Source: Sva-07 sp963747375
GTDB lineage: Bacteria > Actinomycetota > Acidimicrobiia > Acidimicrobiales > Ilumatobacteraceae
Direction of reading: 5' to 3'
Assembly: GCA_963747375.1 (NCBI GenBank)
Contig: CAVVFL010000017.1
Coordinates: 124,001 to 188,000 of the forward strand
Length of the DNA: 64,000 nucleotides
The notes under the pieces were generated by a model. It made no database searches and was not told where the DNA came from. It saw only the letters and a list, made by a program, of their open reading frames with translations. Shown piece after piece: positions 54,048 to 63,199 of this stretch. The position numbers and the translations under genes are program-made. How positions within the stretch are numbered: position 1 is the first letter of the stretch; each line of letters begins with the position of its first letter.

Positions 54048-54581
54048 GTGCGCCTGCCCAGAACCCGCCCGCTGATGCCTCCTCGGCTGCGTGGCAAGTG
54101 GGCACTCGGGATCACCCCGCGTAACTTCACCTGGATCCTCAAGGACAAGCTCGCGATCTGCGAACGGCCCGGTGGGGTCGGCGACAGCCATCGTCGGGTG
54201 CGCCGCCAGGAGGAGATCATCTGGCTGCGCGAGAACGGCTTCGGCTGCGTGCTGTCGATCATCGCCGCGCCACACAATCTGCACAACTACGACGAACTGC
54301 AGTTGCCGTACCGGCACCGTCCGTTCAACAGCGAGCACACCGATCAGTACCTCAAGGCGCTCTACACCGAGATTCGCGACCTGCTGCGCCACGGCACCAA
54401 GGTGCTCGTGCACGGCGACGAGGTCGGCGACCGCATCCTCGGCATCATGGGGGGCTACATCCGGTGGGCCGGCCTCATCGAGGAACCCACGCAGGCCATC
54501 CAGGTGACCGAGCGACTTGCGGGACGACCGCTCGACCCGTTCGCCCGTGAGATCATCCTGCGCGCCCACGAACTGCGCTGA
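54048..54581 (+). CDS. Dual-specificity-phosphatase-like protein without the catalytic Cys
   Basis: This 177-residue protein shows the DSP fold order: RRQEEIIWLRENGFGCVLSII, LPYRHRPFNSEHTDQYLKALYTEIRDLLRHGTKVLVHGDEVGDRILGIMGGYIRWAGL. The P-loop that should read HCxxGxxR reads HGDEVGDR: Cys is Gly and the loop Gly is Val, while the Arg is kept. It is probably a catalytically dead, phosphate-binding or scaffolding homologue. GTG 54048 is used; ATG 54075 (MPPRLRGKW) is also plausible. Downstream of tilS by 22 bases. Confidence 0.7.
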   Translation: MRLPRTRPLMPPRLRGKWALGITPRNFTWILKDKLAICERPGGVGDSHRRVRRQEEIIWLRENGFGCVLSIIAAPHNLHNYDELQLPYRHRPFNSEHTDQYLKALYTEIRDLLRHGTKVLVHGDEVGDRILGIMGGYIRWAGLIEEPTQAIQVTERLAGRPLDPFAREIILRAHELR

Positions 54582-54593
54582 GGCGACCCGTCG

Positions 54594-55223
54594 TCAACGA
54601 ATCGGCGGCGACACGCGACACGCCTTGGTGTCGATGAACAGCAACGGCAGCGGATCGGTTGCGACGTTGTTCGGCCTGACCTCGAAGTGGAGGTGGAAGT
54701 TCGTGTCGCTCGAGGTGCCGCTACTGCCGACGTACCCGAGGACGTCACCGGCCTCGACGGTCGCACCCTCGACGAGGCCGTGAGGGTCCTCGGTGAGGTG
54801 GTAGTACTTGTACGTCGTGCTCGTGGTGGCGTCGTAGAGGGTCCATCCCCATCCGGCCGTCCCCGTATTGGTGTAGCGCTTGGTCAGGGTGCCGGCAGCC
54901 ACGGCATAGACCTCATGGCCGGCGCTCCCGGTGATGTCGATCCCCTCGTGGAGACGGGTTGCGGTGTCGCGCCCATCGCCGAAGTTGTCGAGCACGTAGC
55001 AGTCCGCACCCGGGTCGACGGGGAACAGCAACATGCCCGCCGGAACCGGTGGCTTGCGCAGGATGAGGCGTTCGGCCGGCTTGAGGGCCGCCCCCGGTTC
55101 GTTCAGGGCCGTCGGGGTATCGACGCCCTGCGCCTGGGTGAACGACCCTGCGCCGACCACCGCGAGGCTCACGATCGCCGCAACGAGCAGCGAACGTGTC
55201 CGGGTTCGCGTCGACACGGCCAT
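54594..55223 (-). CDS. Secreted M23 (LytM-type) peptidase
   Basis: This 209-residue protein has a basic N-terminus and signal peptide (LLVAAIVSLAVVGAGSFTQAQ), then an M23 domain: TRLHEGIDITGSAGHEVYAVAAGTLTKRY (HxxxD), DVLGYVGSSGTSSDTNFHLHFEVRP (HxH). All Zn ligands are present, so peptidoglycan cross-bridge cleavage is plausible. The start at 55223 places the signal correctly; a longer frame upstream is not credible. Confidence 0.88.
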   Translation of the reverse strand: MAVSTRTRTRSLLVAAIVSLAVVGAGSFTQAQGVDTPTALNEPGAALKPAERLILRKPPVPAGMLLFPVDPGADCYVLDNFGDGRDTATRLHEGIDITGSAGHEVYAVAAGTLTKRYTNTGTAGWGWTLYDATTSTTYKYYHLTEDPHGLVEGATVEAGDVLGYVGSSGTSSDTNFHLHFEVRPNNVATDPLPLLFIDTKACRVSPPIR

Positions 55224-55307
55224 ACCCAAGGTATCGGCACCCTCCACCGCCGACTTGACACCCATCCGACCCCCGGCGCGACACCACCAGAGCGTGTTCC
55301 GAGCGCG

Positions 55308-55368
55308 GCGATGAGCGAGCGGCCCAGATCCCGGCCCTTCGCTCATCGCTGGGGCGTGATCTGGGCCG
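55308..55368. repeat. Two interlocked perfect 11-bp inverted repeats (pseudoknot-like)
   Basis: Repeat A: GCGATGAGCGA (55308-55318) with TCGCTCATCGC (55339-55349). Repeat B: CGGCCCAGATC (55320-55330) with GATCTGGGCCG (55358-55368). The order A-B-A'-B' means both stems can form together only as an H-type pseudoknot, or alternately as two exclusive hairpins. It lies in the divergent M23/epimerase intergenic region, upstream of the epimerase -10 (TAGCGT, 55391-55396). Confidence 0.8.
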
Positions 55369-55403
55369 ATGATCTGTCGGTGGGGACGAGTAGCGTTCAT
55401 GAC

Positions 55404-56375
55404 ATGGCCGGGCGTCGGGTGTTCGTCAGTGGCGTCGGGGGCGAACTCGGCACCTTGGTGGCGAGTCTCCTCGAAGCCGAGGACTGGGTTGGTGCGCTGT
55501 CGGGTATCGACACCGATCCGCCCCGACGGCGCCTCAATCGTACGGTGTTCCACCGAATTCACCCCGACGAGCACGACCGAATCGTCGACACCGTCGTCGA
55601 CTTCAATCCCCACGTGCTCGTCCACATCGGCGTCTGGGAACCCGATGCGAGGGCCGCACCACGCGACGCGGCCACGCTCACCGACCAGGCAGCCACCTCG
55701 ATCATCGGCGCCGCCGCAGAGTGCTCGGCACTCGAGCACGTCGTCGTGCGCAGCGGCATCGAGATCTACGGCCGAGCACGAGGTTCACTCACCCGTCCCT
55801 CCGAGTCCGCTGCGATCCAACCGACGAGCGACTGGGGCCGCACGGTCGCGGCCATCGAGCGCACGGCCGCTCAGGTCGGCGAACGCATCGGCGTCAGCAT
55901 CGGTGCCCTCCGACTGGCCCCCGTTCTCGGGCCTCACGTGCCGTCACCGCTCGGGCGCCTGTTGCGGATGCCCATCGTTCCGTTCAGCGTCCTCGCCGAC
56001 CCACCGTTTGCCGTCATCGAGGACCGCGACGCCGCGAGGGCCTTCGTGGCCGCGGCGCGGATCGGACTCGCCGAGCCGGTCAACGTCGTGGCTCCCGGCG
56101 CGATCACTGCGCTCCAAGCTGCACGCCGGGGCCGACGGATCCCGTTCCCACTGGTCGGGCCCGACTGGCGGATCGCTCGATCCCTGAGCCACTTGGCCGG
56201 CGCACCGATTCCCGACCACGTCGCCGAGACACTCCACCGCGGTCGGCTCGCCGACAACACGCGCATGCGAACACTGCTCGGTTTCGACGCCGAGACCTCC
56301 ACGACCGACGTCATCGATCGGCTGTATCACTGGCCGAGCATCATTCGTCAACCCGCACGGGTACAGGCAGCCTGA
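55404..56375 (+). CDS. NAD-dependent epimerase/dehydratase (SDR extended) family protein
   Basis: This 323-residue Rossmann protein has VFVSGVGGELGTLVASLLEAED (degenerate GxxGxxG), NPHVLVHIGVWEPDA, VVVRSGIEIYGRARG (the catalytic YxxxK is not clear) and a C-terminal extension. TAGCGT lies 7 bases before the ATG. Next gene overlaps it. Such genes are found beside acyltransferase-like genes in actinobacteria, possibly in lipid or sugar modification. Confidence 0.78.
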   Translation: MAGRRVFVSGVGGELGTLVASLLEAEDWVGALSGIDTDPPRRRLNRTVFHRIHPDEHDRIVDTVVDFNPHVLVHIGVWEPDARAAPRDAATLTDQAATSIIGAAAECSALEHVVVRSGIEIYGRARGSLTRPSESAAIQPTSDWGRTVAAIERTAAQVGERIGVSIGALRLAPVLGPHVPSPLGRLLRMPIVPFSVLADPPFAVIEDRDAARAFVAAARIGLAEPVNVVAPGAITALQAARRGRRIPFPLVGPDWRIARSLSHLAGAPIPDHVAETLHRGRLADNTRMRTLLGFDAETSTTDVIDRLYHWPSIIRQPARVQAA

Positions 56376-57040
56376 TGGTACGAGCACCCGTGATCAGCCT
56401 CCGAGCCGGTGACGTTGCCCCCGGCATGGTCGACGACTGGGGCCGTGACCGCAACCTCGTGGCCTCCGTGACGCGCCTGGCGAACGTGCGATGGGACGTG
56501 TCGGTCGGCGGCAGTCAGTATCTCCCTCGGCGCAAGGGTGCGCTCATCGTTGTGAACGCCCGCCGGTTCGCGCTGTCACCGATCTACGCCGCGCTCGCGC
56601 TCGGCCAGACGCTCAATCGGCCGGTGCGATTCGTCGGACGCCCCGACACTGCACCGGTCGGCGCGTTCAGCCGACGCATCGGCGGCCTGCTCGACCACCC
56701 CGACGAAATCGCAGGTGCCCTCGCCGGCGGACAGCTCGTCGTCATGGGCGCCCAACACGGCGACATCGGACGGGTCGATCACACCCTGGTCGGAGCAGCA
56801 TTGTCGGTCGGTGTGGCGGTGTATCCCGCCGCCACCTCGAGTAGCCCGTTCGGGCGAGCGGCACGGGTCGAGATCGGGGCGGCATCGAAATCGGCACGCA
56901 GACGGCGCGGCCCGCTGGCCGAGCTGGAACTCGCCGACCGAGTCCGCGTCGACATCGCGATGCTTCTCGACGAATTGGGTGAGCTCCACACCGGCACACC
57001 GCTCGACTGGCTCCCGCTGTCAGGGCTCGGAGGCGCCTGA
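56375..57040 (+). CDS. Degenerate PlsC-like acyltransferase-fold protein
   Basis: A 221-residue protein with LPRRKGALIVVNARRFALSPIYAALALGQTLNRPVRFVG, SRRIGGLLDHPDEIAGALAGGQLVVMG and a C-terminal helix. Spacing resembles lysophospholipid acyltransferases, but the catalytic HxxxxD block (normally NHxSxxD) reads NARRFALS, so His and Asp are missing. It probably lacks acyltransferase activity or the match is only a fold resemblance. It overlaps the epimerase (TGATG) and the hydrolase downstream. Confidence 0.55.
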   Translation: MVRAPVISLRAGDVAPGMVDDWGRDRNLVASVTRLANVRWDVSVGGSQYLPRRKGALIVVNARRFALSPIYAALALGQTLNRPVRFVGRPDTAPVGAFSRRIGGLLDHPDEIAGALAGGQLVVMGAQHGDIGRVDHTLVGAALSVGVAVYPAATSSSPFGRAARVEIGAASKSARRRRGPLAELELADRVRVDIAMLLDELGELHTGTPLDWLPLSGLGGA

Positions 57041-57913
57041 TGTCGTACATCCGCAGCTCTGACGGCACGCGCATCCACTACCAGGTCACGGGCCGTCCGG
57101 GGGCGCCGCCCATCTTGTTCATCCAGGGGCTCGGCGCCGACAAGAACGGCTGGAATCTGCAACGACTCGCCACGGCGCCGCGGTACCGGGCCGTGGCATT
57201 GGACAACCGCGGGGCCGGTCGCAGCGACAAGCCCCACGGCACGTACACGCTCGAGCAGATGGCCGACGACGCCGTCGCGGTGCTCGACGCACGCGGGAGT
57301 CGACACCGCCCACGTGGTCGGTGCATCCATGGGTGGCGCGATCAGCCAGATCGTCGCCGTGAAGTACCCCGAACGAACTCGATCATTGACCCTGGCCTGT
57401 ACGGCGGGCCGAAACCATCCCTGGCGTGAGGAACTGCTCACGAGTTGGCGCGACGCGGCACTGGAACGCGGCATCGGCTCGATGGGCCACGAGGCGGCCC
57501 GCTGGGTGATCGGCCCGCGATCGTTCCGCCGGCTGCTGCCCGCCATCGGCTGGCTCGGGCCACTCGCCACCGCCCGGCCGGCCCACGCGTTCGCCGCTCA
57601 GTGCGACGCCATCCTCGCTGCAGGCGAACTGCACAAGGACCTGATCGATCGATTGCCCGACATCACCGTGCCGACACTCGTCATGGTCGGCAATCAGGAC
57701 ATCCTCACGCCGCGAGGCGACAGCGAGGACCTCGCCGACACGATCCCGACCGCCGAGCTCGTCGTCATCAGCGGCGCCGCTCACGGCTTCATGGTCGAAC
57801 ACGCCTCCACGTTCAACCGAGTTCTGCTCGAGTTCCTCGGCCGAGCCGAGCGGGCGTACCAGGCCAACGTCAGCGAGCAGGCGCGGCTCGACGACGCCCT
57901 CGCCGCCGGCTGA
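57040..57913 (+). CDS. Alpha/beta hydrolase (one extra base near 57295)
   Basis: This 290-residue hydrolase has ILFIQGLGADKNGW (oxyanion), GAGRSDKP, VVGASMGGAISQIVA (nucleophile Ser in GASMGG), MVGNQDILTP (acid) and SGAAHGFMVEH (His). The break is at GCACGC[G]GGAGTC in a G-run. Substrate unknown. Overlaps its neighbours by one or two bases on both sides, in an operon of at least four genes. Confidence 0.87.
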
Positions 57914-58849
57914 TGCGGGTGGTGATCGTCGGCGCCGGCATGAGCGGCCTCGTCGCGGCCGACGAACTCCGAGACGCCGGCGTCGACGTCGCTGTCGTCG
58001 ACAAGGGTCGCTCACCCGGTGGCCGCCTCGCCACCCGGCGCATCGGCGCTGCAACGCTCGACCACGGAGCCCAGTTCTTCACCGTGCGAACCCCCGCCTT
58101 CCAGCACCGTGTCGATGACTGGATCGAGCGGGGCCTGGTCACGGTGTGGACGCACGGGTTCGGCTCCGCCGACGGACACCCCCGCTACGTCGCACGAGCG
58201 GGGATGAACTCGCTGACGAAGGACCTCGCGGTCGGATCTCGACGTGTCGTGTTCGACGATGGCCTTCGCCGTGCGCCCGACGGGCTCGCAGTGGCAGGTG
58301 GTCATCGACGACGGTTCGGTCCGCGTCGCCGACCGGGTCGTGGTGACGACGCCGCTCCCGCAGGCGTTCGCGCTGCTCGCCGACGCCGCGATCGAACTCG
58401 ACGAACGTTTGATGCGCACGGACTACGACCGCACGATCGCCCTGCTGGCGACACTCGACCGACCGCCACAGATCGACTCGCCCGGAGGCGTCCAGCGGCC
58501 GAACGACGACGTCGGCTTCGTCGCCGACAACGTCGCCAAGGGCGTGAGCGCCACTCCCGCCATGACACTGCATGCCTCGCCGGCATGGAGCGAGACACAC
58601 TGGGAACGCGACACGCACGATCTGTCGGCCCTGCTCGTCGACCTCGCCCGTCCCTGGCTCGGCGACGCGGTCATCGTCGAGGCGCAGGTGAAGAAGTGGC
58701 GTTTCGCCACGCCGCGCACCCCGTGGCCCGATCCGTGCTGGGTGTCGGCCGACGGCGGCATCGTCCTGGCCGGTGATGCCTTCGACGGCCCGCGCCTCGA
58801 GGCCGCCCACAATTCTGGGCTCGCCGCCGCGCACGCGCTGCTGCGGTAG
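57913..58849 (+). CDS. FAD-dependent amine-oxidase/renalase-like protein (one extra base near 58236)
   Basis: The protein opens VVIVGAGMSGLVAADELRDAGVDVAVVDKGRSPGGRLATRR, the FAD site of renalase-like enzymes. It continues LDHGAQFFTVRTPAF and ends VSADGGIVLAGDAFDGPRLEAAHNSGLAAAHALL, the second FAD contact. The break is at GTCGGA[T]CTCGAC; corrected length 311. It likely oxidises an NAD(P)H-derived or amine substrate. Its ATG overlaps the hydrolase stop. Confidence 0.85.
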
Positions 58850-58850
58850 T

Positions 58851-59457
58851 TCAGGGGGTGACAGGCTCGCCGCAGCGCACGGCCACCACCTGTCGAGCCT
58901 CCAGGTCGACGATCGTCACGCTGTTCGGACCGAATCGCCGCAGGAAGTCGGAGAAGGTGGGGATGTCCTCACCCTCACAGTCACGCTCGATCACCGGCGC
59001 GTACGGGACTCCGCCAGCCGTTCTCGAACACTGCCTCACCCTCGTCGAGATCGATGATGGGCGGGAGTTCGACGGTGGCACGTGGAGCGGCGGGCAGAAT
59101 CGAGAACCACACCACCGCTTCGCCGAGCACGTCGGCCAACAGCACGCACCGGTTGTCCTGGTCGAGTTCGTCACAGGCGATCTCACCGAGCGTCCCCGGC
59201 GGGATCCGCACGACGTGGTCGCCGGTGAGAACGAGGTCGATGTAGCCGGTGGTCACGCCGGTGGGGGCGATCATGAATTCGGTCGACTGCTCGACCGACA
59301 CGATCGGTTGGAAGACGTCGATGCGTCGCTCGATCGGTGCGGGGCCGATCACGGCCTCGATCGAGTCGTCGGTCACGAACAGCGCTCGCGTCAGCAGCGC
59401 CAACGCCCCCAGTGCGGCGATCGCGGCGACGAAACGCCAGCTGAACAGCTGCCTCAC
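58851..59457 (-). CDS. Hypothetical single-pass membrane protein (one extra base near 59017)
   Basis: From GTG 59457, the protein has a TM helix (FVAAIAALGALALLTRALFV) and an extracytoplasmic beta-rich domain. VFQPIVSVEQSTEFMIAPTGVTTGYIDLVLTGDHVVRIPPG and CDELDQDNRCVLLADVLGEAVVWF are visible, and it ends with Cys residues (ERDCEGED, AVRCGEP). The break near 59017 joins DEGEAVFENGG to VPYAPVIERDC; corrected length is 201. Its start overlaps the hemL stop (GTGA). No family recognised. Confidence 0.65.
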
Positions 59458-60827
59458 GGCGCCGACGCCACCGGCCCGACTCCGGTGCGGCGGCCACGAC
59501 CGCCGACGCGGCACGGAAGGCCGCATCGGCAATTGCCGAGAGCACCTCATCGGAGTGCCCGAGTCCGACGAAGATCGCTTCGTACGCCCCGGGCGCCATG
59601 GCGACTCCTTCGGCGAGCATCGCCTGGAAGAACGCCGCATAGGCACGCTCGTCGGTGCGTTTCGCGTCGTCGAAGTTCTGCACCGTGCCGGCGTCGTCGC
59701 CGCACACGATCCCCACCAGCGTCCCGACAACGGGAAACGACGCCACGAAGCCGGCGGCCGAACATGCATCGCGCAACGTCGCCGACAGATGTCGGGCCCG
59801 TGCCATGAGCTCGATGTACACGTCCGGTGTCAGCTGATCGAGCGCTGCCAGACCGGCCGCCGTCGCGATCGGATTGCCGGCGAGCGTCCCCGCATGGAAC
59901 ACCGGCCCGAGCGGCGACAGGTGCTCCATCACGTCGGCGCGCCCGCCGACGGCGCCGATCGGCAGTCCACCGCCGATGACCTTGCCGAAGCACGTCAGAT
60001 CGGGGCGGACGTCGTACTTGGCCTGCGCACCACCGGTACCGACACGGAATCCGGTGATCACCTCGTCGAAGATGAGCAGCGCACCGACACGATCACACTC
60101 GGTTCGCAGACCGGCGAGGAACCCGGGAACCGGAGCGACCACACCCATGTTCGCCGCAATCGGCTCGACGATCACCGCAGCGACACGGTCGTCGAGTTCG
60201 GGGACGACGTTGTACGGGGCGACGATCGTGGACGCCACCGCACCATCGGGAACCCCCGCGGTGCCGGGCAGACCGAGTGTGGCGACGCCGCTGCCGCCGG
60301 CGACGAGCAGCGCGTCGGTGGCTCCGTGGAAGTTCCCCGCGAAGGTCACGATCCGATCGCGCCCGGTCACGCCGCCGCGCCAGGCGAATCGCAGTGCTCG
60401 TGGCTTCGGTGCCGGAATTCATCAACCGCACACGCTCGCAACTCGCCACTCGCTCACCGATGGCCTCGGCAAGCTTCATCTCCCGCGGCGTCGGCGCCCC
60501 GTACGACGTCCCGTCGCCGACGGCCGCGCGAACCGCCTGCGTGACAGCCGGATGGGCATGACCGAGAATGACGGCTCCGTAGCTCTGGACGAGGTCGAAA
60601 TAGGTCGTGCCCTCGACATCGGTGATCGTCGCTCCGTCGGCACGGGCCACGACGTACGGCTCACCGCCGACCGCCTTGAACGCTCGGATCGAGGAGTTCA
60701 CCCCACCGGGGATCGCCCGCCGGGACCGCTCGAACAGGATGTGGTTCGACGGGACGCCGGCGCCGGTGCAGAGGGTGGGCGTGCAACCCGCTGCGACACA
60801 GGCGACCGGATCGCAGTAGTCGATCAT
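59454..60827 (-). CDS. hemL: Glutamate-1-semialdehyde 2,1-aminomutase (one clear and one probable indel)
   Basis: This PLP enzyme makes 5-aminolevulinate. SRRAIPGGVNSSIRAFKAVGGEP, LVQSYGAVILGHAHPAV, MNSGTEATSTAIRLAR, LLIFDEVITGFRVG and CFGKVIGGGLPIGAVGG (PLP Lys) are all present. One +1 break lies near 60375 (LAR...GVTGRDRIVTFAGNFHG). The frame then has no stop near the expected C-terminus; the natural stop overlapping the next GTG needs a further shift near 59480-59520. The ATG at 60827 overlaps the hemB stop. The first 24 residues are an unusual extension with Cys at 5, 10, 15 and 20. Confidence 0.9.
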
Positions 60828-61838
60828 GGAACGAGTTCTCCTGATGCCACGGCGTCGGCGAACCAGCGAGCGAAGTAGGTGAGCACGATGTCGGCCCCGG
60901 CCCGCTTGATCGCGCTGAGATGCTCCAGCGCGACGGCATCACGGTCGATCCACCCGCGATCGGCCGCGGCGTGAATCATCGCGTACTCACCACTCACGTG
61001 ATACGCAGCGATCGGAACGTCGACGCGGCTCGCTGCCGATGCGATGACGTCCAGATACGCCAGGGCCGGCTTCACCATCACGATGTCGGCGCCCTCAGCG
61101 AGGTCGAGGTCGATCTCGCGCTGCGCCTCTCGGGCGTTGCGCCAGTCCTGCTGGTAGCCCTTGCGGTCGCCCCCGTCGACGATCGACACGTCGACGGCAT
61201 CGCGGAACGGGCCATAGAGCGCGCTCGCGTACTTCGCCGAATAGGCCATGATCGCCACATCGGTGAAGCCGGCACCGTCGAGCGCGGATCGGATCGCCGC
61301 GACCTGGCCGTCCATCATGCCGCTCGGCGCAACCACGTGGGCACCGGCGGCCGCTTGTGCCACGGCGGCACGAGCGTAGATCTCGAGCGTGGCGTCGTTG
61401 TCGACGACACCTCGCGCATCGACCACTCCGCAATGCCCGTGGTCGGTGTACTCATCGACACACAGGTCGGCCATCACGACGACGTCGTCACCGAGATCGC
61501 TGCGCAGGTCGTCGAGTGCGAGCTGCACGATGCCCTGCGGGTCGAATGCCCCGCTGCCGATGGCGTCCTTGTGCATGGGCACACCGAAGAGGATGACGCT
61601 GCGCACCCCGAGCCCGGCGAGTGTCGCGACCTCCGCGCCGAAGCGAGTCGCGGGTGTGTTGCACCACACCCGGAAGCGACTCGATCGGCTGCGGTTCGTC
61701 GATGCCTTCACGGACGAACAACGGAGCCACGAGGTCGTCCACGCGGAGATGATGCTGGGCGACCAGATCTCGCATGGCCGGTGACCGACGCAGGCGACGT
61801 GGTCGGGACGACGGAGTCGGCAGCAGCTCGGACGGCAC
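60824..61838 (-). CDS. hemB: Delta-aminolevulinic acid dehydratase (one extra base near 61637)
   Basis: The protein starts at GTG 61838 with TAGGCT 6 bases upstream on the minus strand. MRDLVAQHHLRVDDLVAPLFVREG, DLCVDEYTDHGHCGV (metal-site Cys/His), APSGMMDGQVAAIR, AYSAKYASALYGPFRDA (Lys) and IVMVKPALAYLD (Schiff-base Lys) are conserved. The break is at CTTCGG[C]GCGGAG; corrected length 337. It condenses two aminolevulinates to porphobilinogen and is coupled to hemL by overlap. Confidence 0.93.
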
Positions 61839-61874
61839 GAGACGAGCCTAACGGTGGGCTCGGACACGGCGGGC

Positions 61875-61943
61875 GTGGCGGGACGGGTGGCGGAACAGTG
61901 GCGGGACGGGTAGCGGAACAGTGGCGGGATCGGTCGTCGGTCA
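61875..61943. repeat. Three tandem 23-bp units upstream of the NEW3-like gene
   Basis: Units at 61875-61897 and 61898-61920 differ at one base; a third, at 61921-61943, keeps GTGGCGGGAt at its start and then diverges. Each begins GTGGCGGGA and the first two end GCGGAACA. They fill the space between the hemB promoter and the -10-like TAGCGT (61949-61954) of the next gene. Confidence 0.85.
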
Positions 61944-61961
61944 GCCGGTAGCGTGCTCGGC

Positions 61962-63182
61962 GTGTCCGTACAGGCCTGGTTCTCCCACGACGAGATCTCC
62001 GCAGCCCCGGGAACGACGCTGACCCTGCCGCTCACGATCCACAACCTCGGCGAGTCCACCGAGTCGTACACGATCGTTCCGGCCGGTCTCGCCGCGAGCT
62101 GGACCACCGTGTCACGCGGCAACCTCATGCTGTTCGGCGGTTCCCAGGAGGTCATCCACGTCGAGGTGAGCCCGCCCGAGCTCTCCACCACGACCGCGGG
62201 CCCGACGGCGATCGCCATCCGGATCATCCCCCTCGGCAATGCCGACGATGCCATGGTGGCCGAGACGAGCATCGTCGTCGAACCCTTCGACGACTGCCGG
62301 ATCGTGGCACTCCAACCGATCCTGCGGGCCCGTCACCGTGCGACCTACGAATTCATGGTGGAGAACCACGGCAACACCGTGGCGAGTTGCCGACTCCATC
62401 TGATCGACTCGACCGACCGGATCGACGGCGACTTCGACCCACCCGCTGTCGGTGTTGCCCCCGGAGCCGCCAGCCTCGTGCGGCTCAAGGCCCGCGCCAA
62501 CCGCAGTGGCTTTCGTCACCATTCGCGAACGATCGACTTCGAGATCGAGGCCAGCCGGCAGGGATACGCCCCCGTCTCCTCATCGCTCGCGCTGGTCCAG
62601 TCGTCGACCATCCCCACCGGCGCGATCACCAAAGCACTCGTGGTGCTCGCCGTCCTGGCCGGTCTCGCACTGGCCTGGTTCGGCCTCGTGAAGCCGACCA
62701 TCGAGGATGCCGTCGCATCCGAGGTGTCGACGCAGACCGTCGATCCCGTCTCCGAGTCGACGCCGCCGGGCGGCGTCACCACGACGGTCCCCGGCGAGCC
62801 CGCTTCCTCGGGTGGTGAGACCGTCGTCGGTGAACCGACGTTCTTCCGTCTGTCCGTCGCCCCAGCGCTCACCGCGGTCGCGGACGCGTCCGAAACGATC
62901 GCCGATGGTCAGACGTTCGACCTGACCGACGTCCGCATCGAGAATCCCTTCAACGACAAGGGCGTCGCCACGCTGCTCGTCAACGGTGAGCAGGTGTTCA
63001 TCTGGTCGTTGGAGAACGTACGCGGATCGGTGTTCGAACCGAGGATCACCCCGATCAGGCTTCAACCGGGCGACATTCTCGCCTTCTCGGTGAAGTGCGA
63101 CGAGATCGGCGACGCAACACGCGCTACGTGCACGAACGCTGTCAACCTCGGCGGCGAGGCAATCGCCGTCGACGCCAACTGA
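61962..63182 (+). CDS. NEW3/COG1470-like beta-domain membrane protein
   Basis: This 406-residue protein starts at GTG 61962 (TAGCGT, 7-base gap) with no signal peptide. Two immunoglobulin-like beta domains (TLTLPLTIHNLGESTESYTIVPAGL; ATYEFMVENHGNTVASCRL) come before a single TM helix (ALVVLAVLAGLALAWFGLV), a Thr/Ser/Gly linker and a C-terminal beta domain. The layout resembles actinobacterial proteins annotated as hydrolytic or COG1470-like, but I see no catalytic site. Function unknown. Confidence 0.65.
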   Translation: MSVQAWFSHDEISAAPGTTLTLPLTIHNLGESTESYTIVPAGLAASWTTVSRGNLMLFGGSQEVIHVEVSPPELSTTTAGPTAIAIRIIPLGNADDAMVAETSIVVEPFDDCRIVALQPILRARHRATYEFMVENHGNTVASCRLHLIDSTDRIDGDFDPPAVGVAPGAASLVRLKARANRSGFRHHSRTIDFEIEASRQGYAPVSSSLALVQSSTIPTGAITKALVVLAVLAGLALAWFGLVKPTIEDAVASEVSTQTVDPVSESTPPGGVTTTVPGEPASSGGETVVGEPTFFRLSVAPALTAVADASETIADGQTFDLTDVRIENPFNDKGVATLLVNGEQVFIWSLENVRGSVFEPRITPIRLQPGDILAFSVKCDEIGDATRATCTNAVNLGGEAIAVDAN

Positions 63183-63199
63183 TCAACGACGCAGACGGC

